This document shows positions 48,614 through 60,434 of a stretch of 64,000 bases of DNA, piece after piece. The stretch comes from Panaeolus papilionaceus (lineage: Eukaryota; Basidiomycota; Agaricomycetes; Agaricales), in the NCBI GenBank assembly GCA_015501605.1, contig JADNRZ010000006.1:1736001-1800000 (forward strand), given 5' to 3'. The notes below the pieces were generated by a model that was given only the letters and a program-made list of their open reading frames with translations, had not been told where the DNA came from and searched no databases. Positions within the stretch are counted from its first letter, which is position 1, and each line of letters begins with the position of its first letter. The translations under genes and the position numbers were made by a program.

Positions 48614-49414
48614 ATGGGCATTTTGATGACCCGAGGCGAGGGTAAGATGTGCAAAAGAAGAAGCGGAGAGGCGTGCAATGGAGGAAGCGGAGCGACGTTT
48701 GGATGAGGAAACAAGGCAGTTGAAGGGGCATGAGGATGCACTGAGGATTGTAGAGGGGGAAGAAGCGAGACGCGCAGTGGAAGAATCGGAAGCAGAGAGA
48801 CGTATGAAGGAGGAAGAAAAGAGATGTATAGAGGAGAAAAAGAGACGTATGAAGGAGAAAAAGAGACGTATGAAGATGGAATAAGAGACATATGAAGGAG
48901 GAATAAGAGAGGCGTATGAAGGAGGAAGCAGAGCAATATTATTTCATGTCAAAAATGTACGAGGAAGAAAGACGCGCATTGGAGGAGGCTGAGGAAGGAG
49001 AGAGAATCAGGCTCGAGATGGAGGAAATGGAAAGAGTTGCGAGAGAGGCAGAGGAAAGGTGTGCAAGGGAGGAAGCGGAGAGATATTAAAAAGTCTTGAA
49101 GGTTGTCAAGGAAAAACAGGAGCGAAGTCAAAGGGAAGGACAGGACGTATTTGGGAAGTCTCCTCCGAGGAAAGCTGGAAAATGTGCACTGGACGAGATG
49201 ATGCTGTCGACTGGTACAAAGAACTTATAACGGATTTGTAGTCTTTGTAGTCACTCACAACTTTCTTGAAAAACCTTATTACTCCGTTTCGACCAGATAT
49301 GCCTTATCTTCCGATTGTCATTATCGCAACGGCATAGATGGATACCAAATCGAAAGAAGCGAAGCACAATTCGGATGGTGGTTGGAAAGTTTCAGGGGGC
49401 GCCATAATATTTGA
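48614..49414 (+). pseudogene. Chimeric gamma1/beta BTB remnant without BTB domain
   Basis: The start region (ATG at 48614) matches the gamma1 start, but after about 40 bases the sequence jumps to a gamma1-like coiled coil (GHEDALRIVEGEEARRAVEE) with short tandem repeats RRMKEKK around 48800-48890 and several stops. From about 49280 to TGA 49412-49414 it resembles the last exon of beta2 (acceptor, then YALSSDCHYRNG and a WWLESFRGR-type end). The BTB and BACK-like parts are absent. It is best read as a gamma1-type gene with a large internal deletion joined to a beta 3' end. Confidence 0.6.
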
Positions 49415-50129
49415 GCGTCCATTGCCCCAGATTCAGATAAATTCTCCTTTGCTTTCGCTTTTTGTATACCACTGTATTTTCACGACTGGGTACATCACAG
49501 AGTCCGGCTTTGCACCCTGAGCTGAATGGTAGGGGGCAGGGGGTGGTGCAAACAACCTTCTAATCAATAAAAGTAGAATACCGTTGTGCGTGCCAGGTAG
49601 TATATAGACTACCATCGTCGGCCCCGAGCCAGAGATTGGCTTGCCACTGAAAGTCCTCCATCGAACAATACTGAGGGAAAGAACGGATAAGGCATAGATG
49701 ACATGGTACCTAGAGAGAAAGGGGTAATTATCAATTAGGCGCCTTGTTCCCGAACGCAGGAGGATTGACGCTCTGAGCTTACCACAGTAAAGCACGGGTG
49801 AAAGACAAACTGTTCGATTTGATCTGTTGCAGGAGCCGTTTCGAGACCCCAAAGGCTTCGAGTTCCAGAACTTCCAGTCGCTCCATGATGCGCTGTCATT
49901 TTTGGACAAGAACACAGCGACGTCGTAAACCGTGGCGAAGCCCGGTGTGAGCCAAAACCACACATACTCGTTGCCCATTTGTCACCCCTGTTTCCAGGTT
50001 CGGAATCACGGGGGTTACAACACAGCTAGAATTTCTGCGGTATAGCCATTGTGCGCCGTCTGTCGCTCCATTCTCGCCCCCTTTGCCTGCCTCAACACTG
50101 ACAACACTGTGACACCCATTCCACCACAT
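49415..50129. other. Unassigned region between array copies
   Basis: A minus-strand open frame of 181 codons (49433-49978) contains a plausible intron, but no domain is recognised and an overlapping frame looks equally good. It could be a fragment of an unrelated gene. Confidence 0.3.
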
Positions 50130-50358
50130 TTTCAAGACTTCGGAGGCATGGTTTGTTAAAGTTGCTTAGTCCTCCGGTCATTTGGTGGAGAGGTTTAGAG
50201 ACACAGACTGAAGAAAAAGATTTCAGGCAGGGCATTCCTTGAAGAAATTGATGTAATATCCTGTTAATTCTGTATCCAGTCGCGCAAAAGGGAAAGTAAA
50301 ATATGACTTCGTGTATCCGTCAGGTTCATGCGAAATCGTGTGAACGGCTTATTCAGAC
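50130..50358 (+). repeat. Upstream block of alpha genes, copy 3, left part (split by hAT)
   Basis: Aligns with 31140-31380 before alpha1, for example GGAAAGTAAAATATG and AATCGTGTGAACGGCTTATT. The block resumes at 54706 after the hAT element. Confidence 0.7.
50351..50358 (+). repeat. 8 bp target-site duplication, left
   Basis: ATTCAGAC directly precedes the left terminal inverted repeat and is repeated at 54706-54713. Confidence 0.9.
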
Positions 50359-50684
50359 TAGGGACTAACATGGATATATCCAGTCACGATCCGTGACGTA
50401 TCCGCGGGTCGGACCGGTTTACGGTACGGATACGGATACGGGTGATCCGGTTCCAATCCAGGGAATCCGTCTGCGCTGCTGTGTTGACCAACATGACAAA
50501 CATCCCCCAGCATCGAAATAGCCATAACTCAGTCAAATCTTGTCCGTTTGACGTGTTTAAATATGCGTTAGAATCGTACAAGTCAGTAGATAGCTATGGT
50601 ACACTTGGTTTGTACAAATTACAAAAAATTCCATGTCAAATACAAGTACATTGTTATTTAGATCATGCTTTCTGATTTTCCTAA

Positions 50685-53600
50685 TTACTCGTCATCCTGA
50701 TCTTTGTTATTCTTGTTGTAAGCTGAATCCACATCATCCTTAGCGAGCATTTCAGCAAGGATTTTAAAAGATGGAAGAAGTGGTGTCTTTGCCCATGAAC
50801 CAACTCCCATGCGTGCCTTGAAAGTTTGTGAGGTCATGTTATGCTGCATAAATGATACCTGTCTGCGCCCAGTTGAAAATGCTCTCTCAGCATCAACTGA
50901 TGTAGCTGAAATAATGTTAAAAATGTGGATGAAAATACATAGAACAGGCTTACCAGGAGCAGAGACATGATCAAGAGCCATCCGTGCAAGATTGGGACAA
51001 GACTTGGACCGAGTTGTCCAATATGAAATATATCCACCAACATCGTTCATCACTTTAGGGGAAACAACTGGCTCGAGAAGATATGTTTCAATGTGATCAT
51101 CTGGAAATGTCTTTTGTGAGGCCTTTGGACAAGGCTCCCACTTCCCCTTTAAATATAATGTGAATAAAATGATAAAAGCAAATAAAATAGATGACACACC
51201 TTTTTCTTTTCTTCTTTTTTTTTTGGCAATGATACATCGGAATTTGCTGGTGCATATTTCCTCTTCCATGTTGAAACAGCTGTAGAGCGAATGTGATTGA
51301 TTTGGGCAGCAGACAGTTTTCGAGCAGGATCTTGGAACCATTCTAGCTTGCGATCTGGACACATGACTAGATAAGGGAATATCAGTACAGACACACAAGA
51401 AGTAAAATATAAAATATACCAAGTGCAAGAATATAAAGTTCACAGTTCCAAATAAGTCCCAGGTATTTATCGATAACCAGGATGGCAGCCCGTGCTGCAA
51501 TGCGAATTACAGCAGGTGTTGCATCTGTGTGAGAGGATGAAGATTCAGATACATCATCTGCATTGGAGTCATCAGAACCATCAGAGTCATCTGATTCTGG
51601 GGGGGTGTCTTTCACAACAGCTTCCATGGTGTCACGGAGAGTGTAGAGCATGGGAAGTGTTTCTGAAACCAAAGGGACTTCAGCTTGGGAAAAGAGTGAG
51701 GTCAGATGTTTGAACAACTAGTAAACATTTATCAGACTTTCTTATAAAATATAGACTCGTAAAAATGGACTGACCACTAATACTTCATTGATATCATCTG
51801 CTAACTGCCATTGCACCTCGGTCAAACGATAACGCTGGAGTTTATTGGCTGATACTCCAGTCATTGACTGAATGACAGATTTGAAGTGCACATGAGCAGA
51901 AAGACAATCGAAGTCTGAATTCCAACGAGTAGGGACACGTTGATCAAGAGCCCGTTTGTTGGACTGAATCTTGGGGTCCTTACTGTTAGAGACAAGCTCC
52001 TGGAATTCTGTGTTGAGAGTGGTTGAATCATGGATGCGGCGAGCAAATCCAGCAACCTAAAATTGTAACATGAATACTAATGAAATAAAATAAAATAATA
52101 TGAAAAATACTGCAGGAAATATACGAAGGGCAGTCTTTTCCTCTGATGCTGACATCTCCACACCAAACTCGGATTTCATGAGATGAATAGCCTCCTCTCG
52201 AATAGATCGAACCACCTGCTCATCATGAACAACTTGTCCCTCATCTACCACTGTCTGATCTGCTTCATCCACCATACACTGTGCATCTACCTCAGCTTCT
52301 TCCAATGCTGCTGCATCACCCTCATCAATGATGTCATCACCATCCAATGAAACCTCATCCACAACCACACCATGTTCATTAGAAGGACGCACTACTTTCT
52401 TTGACTTGGGTTTCTTGAAAAAGAAAGATATAAATGCCTAATAATATGTTTTTAGTCAATAGATATTTATTAGGAGTGAAGCTTTACCTTGGCAACAAGA
52501 TTTACAATATGTGCCATGCACCTTAAGCGACTATGATCACCATTGAATGTTGGGATATGCTGTGGAAGATTTCTAGCAAGTGTATTGCAGTTTCCTGCGT
52601 TATCCATACAAAGTCCCAGAAGCTGCCAATATGTCATTAATAAAATTATTTTATTTATATTAATACTATAATCCACATACCAATTTATCAAGACCAAAAC
52701 GCTTGAGGCAGTCTGCAGTCTTCAAAGCAAGATATGCGCCATCATGCTTTTGCGTAAGACTGGATGGGTGTGTCAGAATTTATATTAGAATTAAGAATTA
52801 AATTTCATACTGTAAGAATTCCAGTACTGAGCAATAGAGCTTCCCATTCTCTTACCAGATAAATATCAAGCCAAGGTATGAAATTACAATTGGTGCAGTC
52901 CATCCATCCAGTTCAAGATGAATAGCACCCGTGCGGTCCTTCAAAAATATATCAATTATTATAGGCATATGAAAGACAAATACATTACATACCTGAAAAT
53001 AGCCACGAATGTGTATTGAGGCATGCTCGTAGATGTGGATTAAATCTCGTTGGACAGTAATAGGAAGAGGGACTTTAGTTTCTGGACAAAGCATTTGAAC
53101 CTCCAGAAGGTATTCCTCATCAGAAACCATGTTGAATGGACGACCATATTTCGCACAGCATAAAGCAATAAGAACACAATGGGCACCTTCAGAATACCTG
53201 ATTGGAGCAGTGTTGATCTTTTTGGTGGTATCCTTCCCCTGCTTCTTGTCACAGGCCATGGCTTGCTTCCAAAGATTACTTGTTCCATGACCTGTATTTT
53301 TACGTGATCGAATAATGGGAGATGGATGGTTTTCAGGATGTGTTGCACATGTGAAGATGAAGTCGATTGAACCATTTTGTTCATTGCAACAGATGGTAAT
53401 GGAGTAGTGATCGTAAACATCAGAATTCCATGTGTCTTTATGTGCACCTATTTAAAAGGAATAATGATTTATATCATATTTAAAAAGATTTTACAATTTT
53501 AACGTACGAATAATCTTGTCATCATCAACGTCCTTCAGCTCAAGATCTGCCATGGTGACAATCTTTGCATTTCCCTCCTTCCTTACATGCCGCCTCTTTA

Positions 53601-53964
53601 CTGGTGATGCAATGACAGGGGCACGAGTCTTGGCTTTAGCCACAGGTGGTGCAGGTGATGGATCATCTTCATCGGAGAATGGACCAGTCTCAGAGATGTC
53701 AGGGAAGTCTTCACCACTGCTTGAGCCTGAATCACGTTGCTGAACAGGTACATTGGGAACAAATGAAGGGATAGATCGTGGTGGAGTAGCAGGAGGGCCT
53801 GGACGAGGGAAAATAGATGCGGGTGGCTGTGTTGCAGGGGAGGGTGCGGCAGGGAGACTTGGCCCAGTGTCCTGATCAATGATGGGATCCTCGGTTAAAG
53901 CAGTTGTGTTGGATGTGTTGGTGGTTTTAGCAGTTTTAGCACTTTTGCCATGTCTTCTGGCCAT
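50685..53964 (-). CDS. hAT transposase (BED-like finger, DDE/RNase H fold, dimerisation domain)
   Basis: Multi-exon minus-strand transposase. It starts at 53964 (MARRHGKSAKTAKT) or 53991. An acidic, Pro/Ser-rich N-terminus leads to a BED-type finger region (FIFTCATHP, RKNTGHGTSNLWKQ). The catalytic fold shows LELDGWTAP, GLCMDNAGNCNTLARNLP and RLRCMAHIVNLVAK, then PTRWNSDFDCLSAH. An Asp/Ser-rich insertion is at about 51535-51610. The C-terminal dimerisation domain reads TSVDAERAFSTGRRQVSFMQ and MTSQTFKARMGVGSWAKTP, the hAT signature. The frames appear open in every exon I joined, so the element may be autonomous or only recently silent. The acidic second metal ligand could not be placed with certainty. 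Confidence 0.88.
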
Positions 53965-54101
53965 GGATGGGGTGTAGTATGGGTTAATCAAGGTCAGAGA
54001 TTATGTGCGAGAGAGGAGTGCAACATTTTCGAAGTGCCTTGACCAAGGAAATCAAAATTGGCTGTCGGAGATTCAATTCTTCCAAAATAAGAACGGATAT
54101 A

Positions 54102-54584
54102 CAGTCGACTCTGAAATAACCGATAGCTGTCGGTGGACGTCCTCAGCTATCGGTTATGGGAGAGTATCGGATACCTCAGAGAATAAAATAAAATGTATCA
54201 AAAATTCAGTATTTTTTGGGGTGGGAGGACCCTGATTGTGATATATTGTGACTGAAAGTGACCCCACAGCGGTCTCGAATCACCCGAATTAGCCTGATTT
54301 CATGTTCATTTCTGTCTCGTAAAGTCTCTTGATGATGATGTAAGGCCGAATACACTCAAAACCCAACCAAAATATAATAAATAGGGCGAATTTGCCCGAA
54401 AATAGGACCCTGAAGGGTCGAAAACCTATCGCTTTTGCTAATTTTCAGCTATCGGCTATCGGATAGAGGAGAGTTATCGGTTATGAAGCCATTTTCTCCG
54501 CCTACCAACTTGGTGGACACGAAAATCTATCGGTTAGAGCAGAGTATCGGTTATCACAACTATCGGTTATATCAGAGTCGACTG
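54102..54584. mobile_element. Nested MITE with pogo/Tc1-like ends, 483 bp
   Basis: Imperfect inverted ends CAGTCGACTCTGAAATAACC and the complement of GGTTATATCAGAGTCGACTG are bordered by TA on both sides (54100-54101 and 54585-54586), as in Tc1/mariner/pogo elements. Internal subterminal copies of TATCGGTTA occur several times. No coding frame is present, so it is non-autonomous. It interrupts the right subterminal region of the hAT element. Confidence 0.82.
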
Positions 54585-54705
54585 TACCTGGATATCCACA
54601 AAATCCACGGTTAATCCATATTTATCCACGGTTACTACAATTTATTACACGGTACGGATAATTACAAATAATTTACCGGTTATTCGGTTCCCATGTTAGT
54701 CCCTA

Positions 54706-54713
54706 ATTCAGAC
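54706..54713 (+). repeat. 8 bp target-site duplication, right
   Basis: ATTCAGAC directly follows the right terminal inverted repeat; partner of 50351-50358. Confidence 0.9.
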
Positions 54714-54903
54714 CTTGATTGAGGCAAAAATGTGGTTGTATTACGACTTCATCTCTGAGGAATCCTCCCAAAGTCAGGTGGATGCACCTTTCACAGTATT
54801 TCGAAACGGAAGCAGCCTCTTCAATGCACACAATGGGCAGCGCGAGGCACTGCTCTTGCGAAACCAAAGTTCAGCTATGCTCTCACACGCAGTACGAGTC
54901 TCC

Positions 54904-54916
54904 AAGTAGACGCCCA
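54904..54916 (+). promoter_or_regulatory. Shared upstream motif, alpha3
   Basis: AAGTAGACGCCCA about 215 bp before the alpha3 start. The hAT element lies upstream of it and leaves it intact. Confidence 0.6.
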
Positions 54917-55126
54917 CATAATTACAAAGCAAACCTCATGGCTTTATCGTGACAGGCGGAGGTGGAAGAGCACTTCCTTGGAGACGACACTTTTCTTCTT
55001 TCCTTCCTTCCTTCCTTCTAATTCACCATCTTATTCAACCTTTTCCCCGTTCCTTGAGACAGCGACAGCACCAGACAGACACTCCAACGCTGCTCAAAGG
55101 CCCATCGTTTCAGCCTGCTGATTCCT

Positions 55127-57166
55127 ATGAGCGTTGCCTTCGTCTCGCAGACATCGACCAGGAGATCGAGCCTCGACTTATCGTACTCTGATATCAACCC
55201 CAGCCAATTCGACATGGAGATCGACATAGCTCCGGATGTTGATCTAAAGCCACACGCAGTGGCTGAAGCAGTGACGGAGGACGAAAGGGATCCTCTTTAT
55301 TTCTGCGAAAATGTCGTGCTCAAGGTATGTCGACGTTCCTGTCTGCACATAACCTGTCTGAATTTGCTAACGATTCAAAGGCAGAAGACAGAATATTTTC
55401 CGTCCCCAGAAGTGGGCTCATCGAACATGGAATCTACTTTCAGTCACTTTTAAATGTGAACCAAGAGATCATCAGTGGTAGTGTTTCCGACGCAGGGAAC
55501 TCAGAGAAGAATCCAATCATCTTGGATGGTGTCTCGAAAATTCACTTCCATAACCTCCTCAGGCTTATTTACCCCTTGTGCGTACTGAGTCATCATCATC
55601 AACGTGTATTGTCTGGATTTTGACACTGAATTAACCCTCTATTCTAGCCGTGGTATTGATCCTCCATCAGGAGACGAACACTGGCTCGGTATCCTGGACC
55701 TTGCTACGAAATGGGGCTTCCATGAGGTATGCTACCTCATTAGCGTCAACACTCAGGATATCGTATCTTACATCTTGTTGTAGATCAAAGAAACCGCCCT
55801 GACCCACCTTGAACACATCTTCACATCCGCCTCGCACTACCGCGACCCCGTCCGCGCCCTTTACTTATGCCAGAAATATGACATCCGCCAACACATCAGG
55901 CACCAATACGAGACCATCATCACCTCCATTACCCCCCTTGATCGTCCTGCCATGATCGCTGGGGGCATTGACGAGGAAACCATCCTGCACTTGATGCAGC
56001 TGAGGGAGAAGTGGTTCTGCGGCTTGGTGTGGGGCGAGAAAGGGAGAAAGACGGGCTTTGGGGGTCTTCTTCCTTGCAGGCTTTCTGCTAGGAAGATTGT
56101 CGCGGACTACTTCGCTGGTCCTAACACCTTAGTGGTGGAGGATAATGCTGTGGAGGGCACCCGGATTAGGGAGGAGGTCTCTTGTTTGGACGCTACTGTG
56201 AAGCACCTGGAGGAGATGGAGGATGTATTGATTGAGTCGGAGAAGGAGAAAAGACTCGCGGAAGCAAAGGCAGAGGCCGAGAAGCGTGTGGAGGAGGCCA
56301 AGAGGAAGAGGGTCGAGCAGGAGGAAATAGCTAGGAAGAAGGAAGCAGAAGTACCAGAGTCGCATGAAGGTTTTGTTCAGGCCAGCGACAATGAAGCACC
56401 ATCCCCAGTAGCAGCCGATGACGACTTGGACGACATACGATCTATCACGAGCGACATGAGCACTGTCCTATCCCTCGAAGTTGGACCTCGTGTTGAGCGA
56501 CTCATCCTACTTCATGCGGAGAAGCACGATGTGTTGAAGCAGATTGACGAGTTGCAACGTGTTGGAGTGGACGACAACAACCCAAGAATGAAGAAACTGA
56601 GGAGTGTCGTGCAGAAATACGAGAGGAAGATATGGAAGTACTGGGAAAATGGTGAGCAGCGCGAAAGCGAATCCTGGTCGGTTCTAACTACTGCACTTTT
56701 GCAATAGGTACATCGCAAGCAAATCTTTTTAGTGGTTGTTCGGAACCCGAGACTATATGTCTAGAATCGCTGAATGTGGAAAGGTCTCGCCGGAAGATCG
56801 AAGAGGCACTAGAGAGCTTGTTGTGCCCTGATGCTCGGTTGTTAATTTTTAGCATTCTAGTTGGAAAAAAGAAAGCGTTAACTGCGAAACAAAAGGCAGT
56901 CTGTGCGGAGATACGAGAATAGTGAGTGCTTGCAAATCCGTGTCGATATTAATCCCTCGTCATTACATGTTCAAATTGGTTCTGATGGGTTCACCTCTCT
57001 CAGCTACACTTTTCTACCCTACACCATGGAAGTCCCTCATAACCGCAAATTATCTAAAATCGTAATATCGGAAGATAAATTTGCAGACTGGTTATTCGAG
57101 TTCAAGCAATTGGTTCAGGCACGTCAGAATCAAGTGGTACCAGAGTTGGCTGATCCTTGCGCGTGA
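55127..57166 (+). CDS. BTB/POZ-like protein alpha3
   Basis: Six exons with no break found. Ser-rich motif STRRSSLDLSYSDI; BTB-like core RDPLYFCENVVLK, AEDRIFSVPRSGLIEHGIYF and NPIILDGVSKIHFHNLLRLI; SGDEHWLGILDLATKWGFHE; a BACK-like part; REKWFCGLVWGEKGRK and RLSARKIVADYF; a Glu/Lys coiled coil; RVERLILLHAEKHDVLKQID to KYERKIWKYWENG; then the C-terminal module (SRRKIEEALESLLCPDARL; FSILVGKKKALTAKQ; DKFADWLFEFKQLVQ). The final two exons differ from alpha1 and alpha4 but match alpha2, defining an alpha2/alpha3 sub-branch. This is the alpha gene downstream of the hAT insertion. Function unknown. Confidence 0.72.
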
Positions 57167-57550
57167 TATTCAGGATTGGGTTGGATGAGGCTAATTACTT
57201 GTTTCACTGTGTCCTCGACTCATCGTTCTCCATATCTCAGTATAACTTTCCACTCTGTACGTCCCATTCGGCCCCGTTTCTTCCATAAACTTTTAAAGTT
57301 CTTTGTTCACCAGATATAATACATGTACATACGATTATGCACTCCGTTTGATCACCAACAAATCTCATGAATTGCAATGCAAATATAGTACTCTCCAGTT
57401 CAAACCACCAACCATGGAGCGATGCAAAGCAATGTAACACTAATTTGATGCGCAATGAGCCTTGTGAGGCTGAACAGAGGTGGTAACATTTCTCCCATAG
57501 TGTCCTATTTTGACCGTCCAAGACCCCACGACGTGTCCTCCTGACCTTCT

Positions 57551-57568
57551 AAAAAGACGCCTAAGCAC
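57551..57568 (+). promoter_or_regulatory. Shared upstream motif, gamma2
   Basis: AAAAGACGCCTAAGCACG, a diverged copy of the gamma1 element in which the E-box half CACGTG has become CACGGG. About 190 bp before the gamma2 start. Confidence 0.4.
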
Positions 57569-57751
57569 GGGGTCATTACACATCGTGGACCCACAGACTC
57601 GAGTCATATAAGATGCATATAAGCAAACGAGATAACTCGGTCTTGCTTCCTTTCCCCCCACATTGCCCCTCATTTCCAGCTACCGCTCAGCAAAGGCTAT
57701 TCCACACTATAGTCGTTTCGCGACGCTCAACTATCCTAAGTCTACGAATAT

Positions 57752-59637
57752 ATGCGTATACGTTCTATATCCGTATCAGAAGTCTCCACTTCCCACTCAA
57801 GTCTGGACTTATCGAGTTCAGACATCGAAACCGTCGACCTTCAACTTGAAGCAGACATGACAGACCCTCATCCATCCTCCGACTCTAGCAAGCCCCCTCA
57901 GGCAGTTCATCCCAATGATTCAATGGGCTCCGGGAGTCTGCCCACCGTAGCGAATGACCTCGAGGGCGGAATACGACGAGACTATCTATTTTACTACCAA
58001 ACCGTCGTGATCAAGGTGCGATAATGCATTCACTTCGCTACTCACTTTGCAACAATTTATTCATATCTATCTTATAACAGGCAGAAGATACGCTTTTCTG
58101 TGTGCCCAAAAACGGGCTGATGGTGGTGGGAATCTACTTCCCCAAGCTATTTCTTAAGCTCGAAGCAGACGCACAATCTAACCCAGATACAATCGTTCCG
58201 GGTACCTCAGACGACAACCCTATCATTTTGGAAGGCGTTTCGAAAGACCACTTTCGCGATTTCTTGAGATTAATTTATCCCTTGTATGTGTTTTTTTCTG
58301 GTTCTTTCACGATCTTCATTAAATTTTGAAATGAACTTGTGTGTACTAGTGGGATCTGCCCACCTCGAAAGGACGACCAATGGCTTGGAATCCTCCAGCT
58401 TGCAACAGAATGGAACTGCATTGGTGTAAGTCGCTCCGAGTCGGCTTGTCTCTATTCGAAACATACTCTAACACACGCACAGATCCGTGACACAGCTCTC
58501 GCCCATCTCGAACATCTTTTCCAATCCTGCCATCCTACCACTTCGTCTACCTCGTCTACACCTCACGACCCCATGCGCGCTTTATCTCTCTGTATGAAAT
58601 ACAAGATCGGCCAATATGTCAGTCAACAGCTCGAAGCGATCATCACCTCTATCAGACCTCTCAATCGAAGCGCAATGACAGCAAGCGGAATAGACAAGGC
58701 TACAATCTTGGCGATCCTGGAGATGCGCGAGCAATGGCACTGTGGGATAATCTGGGGCGAGCGGGGCATCAAAGAAGAAGGTCGTTTGTTTCCGAAACGA
58801 TTGTCAGCTAGAATTATCATCGAGCGATATCTCAGCAAGGCTTCCAGGTTCGCTGGATGGATCACGTTGACGCACATAACTGGGCTCAACCCCGAGGGAG
58901 AACAAGATGATAGGAAAAGAGAGGACGAACGGCTTGAAAATGTGGCGAAGGAATTGGAAGCAGAGGAATTACGAGTCGTTTCGACATTGAAAGTCGACTG
59001 TATGCAAGAGGTAAATGGGGTGGTGGAAATAAAGGAGGTAGAAAAGGAGAACGCAAAGAGCCCAGCTCTGAAAGCAGAGGATGAGGAAGCTAAGAGATTG
59101 GAGCACGAGAAAGAGGAAGGGAGGAAAGGAAGGAAGGTGCTCAAGCGAGACAAGGTGAAGGCGAGGCCGGAGAGAAAGAACAAGGAGAAGATAGACAAAG
59201 AGAAAGGGAAAGGACTGATCGAGCTGGAAAGGGAGCGGGAACTGCAACGCAAGCTCGGAGAGGAAAAGGCGGCGCAGGAGAAAAAGGTGGCTGCTGAGGC
59301 TGAACAACAAGAAATAAATTGCAGGGGGTGCAAAGACAAGAGGCCGCACAAAATCTGCCGCTGTACTGATAAACAGAAGAAGCCGGAACAGTGTGTTATG
59401 AATGAGGATTTTCTCAAAGAGAAAGAGGAAGAAGAAGAAGCGGGGAGACTGAGAATCGAAGGGGAGGACCTACGCCAGATAGAAGAAGAAGAATTGCGTC
59501 AAAAGACTAAAGAGGAGGTGAAACGCGAGCTTCGCTTTGTCCTTTACCACGACCAAGAGCGAAAGCCTTACCAGGTCGGTGACTTCTCGAAGTTCTTTCT
59601 ATCAAATGTAGGCAGAGGACTAGATGATAATAAATAA
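57752..59637 (+). CDS. BTB/POZ-like protein gamma2
   Basis: Four exons (57752-58015, 58081-58283, 58350-58425, 58483-59637) give an intact 565 aa frame. N-terminal motif SEVSTSHSSLDLSSSDIE; BTB-like core RDYLFYYQTVVIK, AEDTLFCVPKNGLMVVGIYF and NPIILEGVSKDHFRDFLRLI; then GICPPRKDDQWLGILQLATE, IRDTALAHLEHLF and a BACK-like part; REQWHCGIIWGERGIKEEG and RLSARIIIERYL. The long C-terminal half is a Lys/Glu/Arg helix (about residues 330-530) interrupted by a small Cys-rich patch, NCRGCKDKRPHKICRCTDKQ. It lacks the alpha/beta C-terminal module, and exon 4 runs to the stop without the later introns. It is the reference for spotting the gamma1 frameshift. Function unknown. Confidence 0.72.
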
Positions 59638-59984
59638 ATGTATTACTCCAGTAGACGAGAGTTGACTGGAAAGTAGCAAATATGAGGTTTCTGTATAAAT
59701 AATAATGAATGAATAGGATCGGAAATAATAGTAAAGGATGAGAAAACATGGACTGAATAGAGAAATATTGGCACTTTAGCACACAAGACATGTAAACCTT
59801 GAACATGAATTACTAGAAAGAAGTCGCTCTTCCCATATATTACTTTACACCTCCTATACCATCACGTTCAATGAGAGTATCAAAATCTGATTCATAGTCA
59901 CGCCAGGTCCAAGGGAAACCGTTGGACGACACTGACTATTCGACCTATTCGAGCTTTACACACTCTGAATTACTCAGTGGCAGA

Positions 59985-60434
59985 GGCCGAATCGTGCGAA
60001 CTGCTTATTCAGTCCTGAACTCAAGCGAAGGTGGTTGAATTACAATCTCATCTCTGATGAATCCTCCCAAACTCAGCTAGATGCACCTTTCACAGTATTT
60101 CGAAACGGAAGCAGTCATCGATGCACACAGTGCGCTGTACAAGGCACTCTCTATTGCAGAACAAAGGTTCAGTGGTGCTCCCACGCACAGTGAAAGTGCA
60201 CTGCATCGTGCCTCCAAGTAGACGCCCACATACTTACAAAGCAGACCACATGCCTTTATCATGACAGGCTGAAATGTAGAAGCACTTCCTTGGAGACAGC
60301 ATCCTTCTTCTTCCTTCCTTCCTCCTAATTCACCATCTTATTCAACCTTTTCCTCCGTCACTCAAGCCAGCGACAGCCTCAGACAGACACTAAACCGTTG
60401 CCCAGAGACCCATCGTTTCAGCCTGTAGATTCAT
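59985..60434 (+). repeat. Upstream block of alpha genes, copy 4 (before alpha4)
   Basis: Nearly identical to the DNA before alpha1 from 31346 on, including CAGTATTTCGAAACGGAAGC and GCACACAGTGCGCTGTACAA. It marks the left edge of the duplicated alpha-beta block. Confidence 0.8.
60216..60228 (+). promoter_or_regulatory. Shared upstream motif, alpha4
   Basis: AAGTAGACGCCCA about 210 bp before the alpha4 start. Confidence 0.6.

Larger units (their letters stand above)
50359..54705 (-). mobile_element. hAT-family DNA transposon, 4347 bp, complete ends
   Basis: Terminal inverted repeats TAGGGACTAACATGG (50359-50373) and CCATGTTAGTCCCTA (54691-54705) are perfect over 15 bp and flanked by the 8 bp duplication ATTCAGAC, the size expected for hAT elements. 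Subterminal regions carry GGTACGGATA-type repeats. It encodes one transposase on the minus strand and hosts a nested MITE near its right end. It lies about 420 bp upstream of alpha3. Confidence 0.93.

Noticed and set aside
49433..49978. 181-codon minus-strand frame with a possible intron
   Set aside because: Two overlapping frames look equally plausible after splicing and neither matches a known family.
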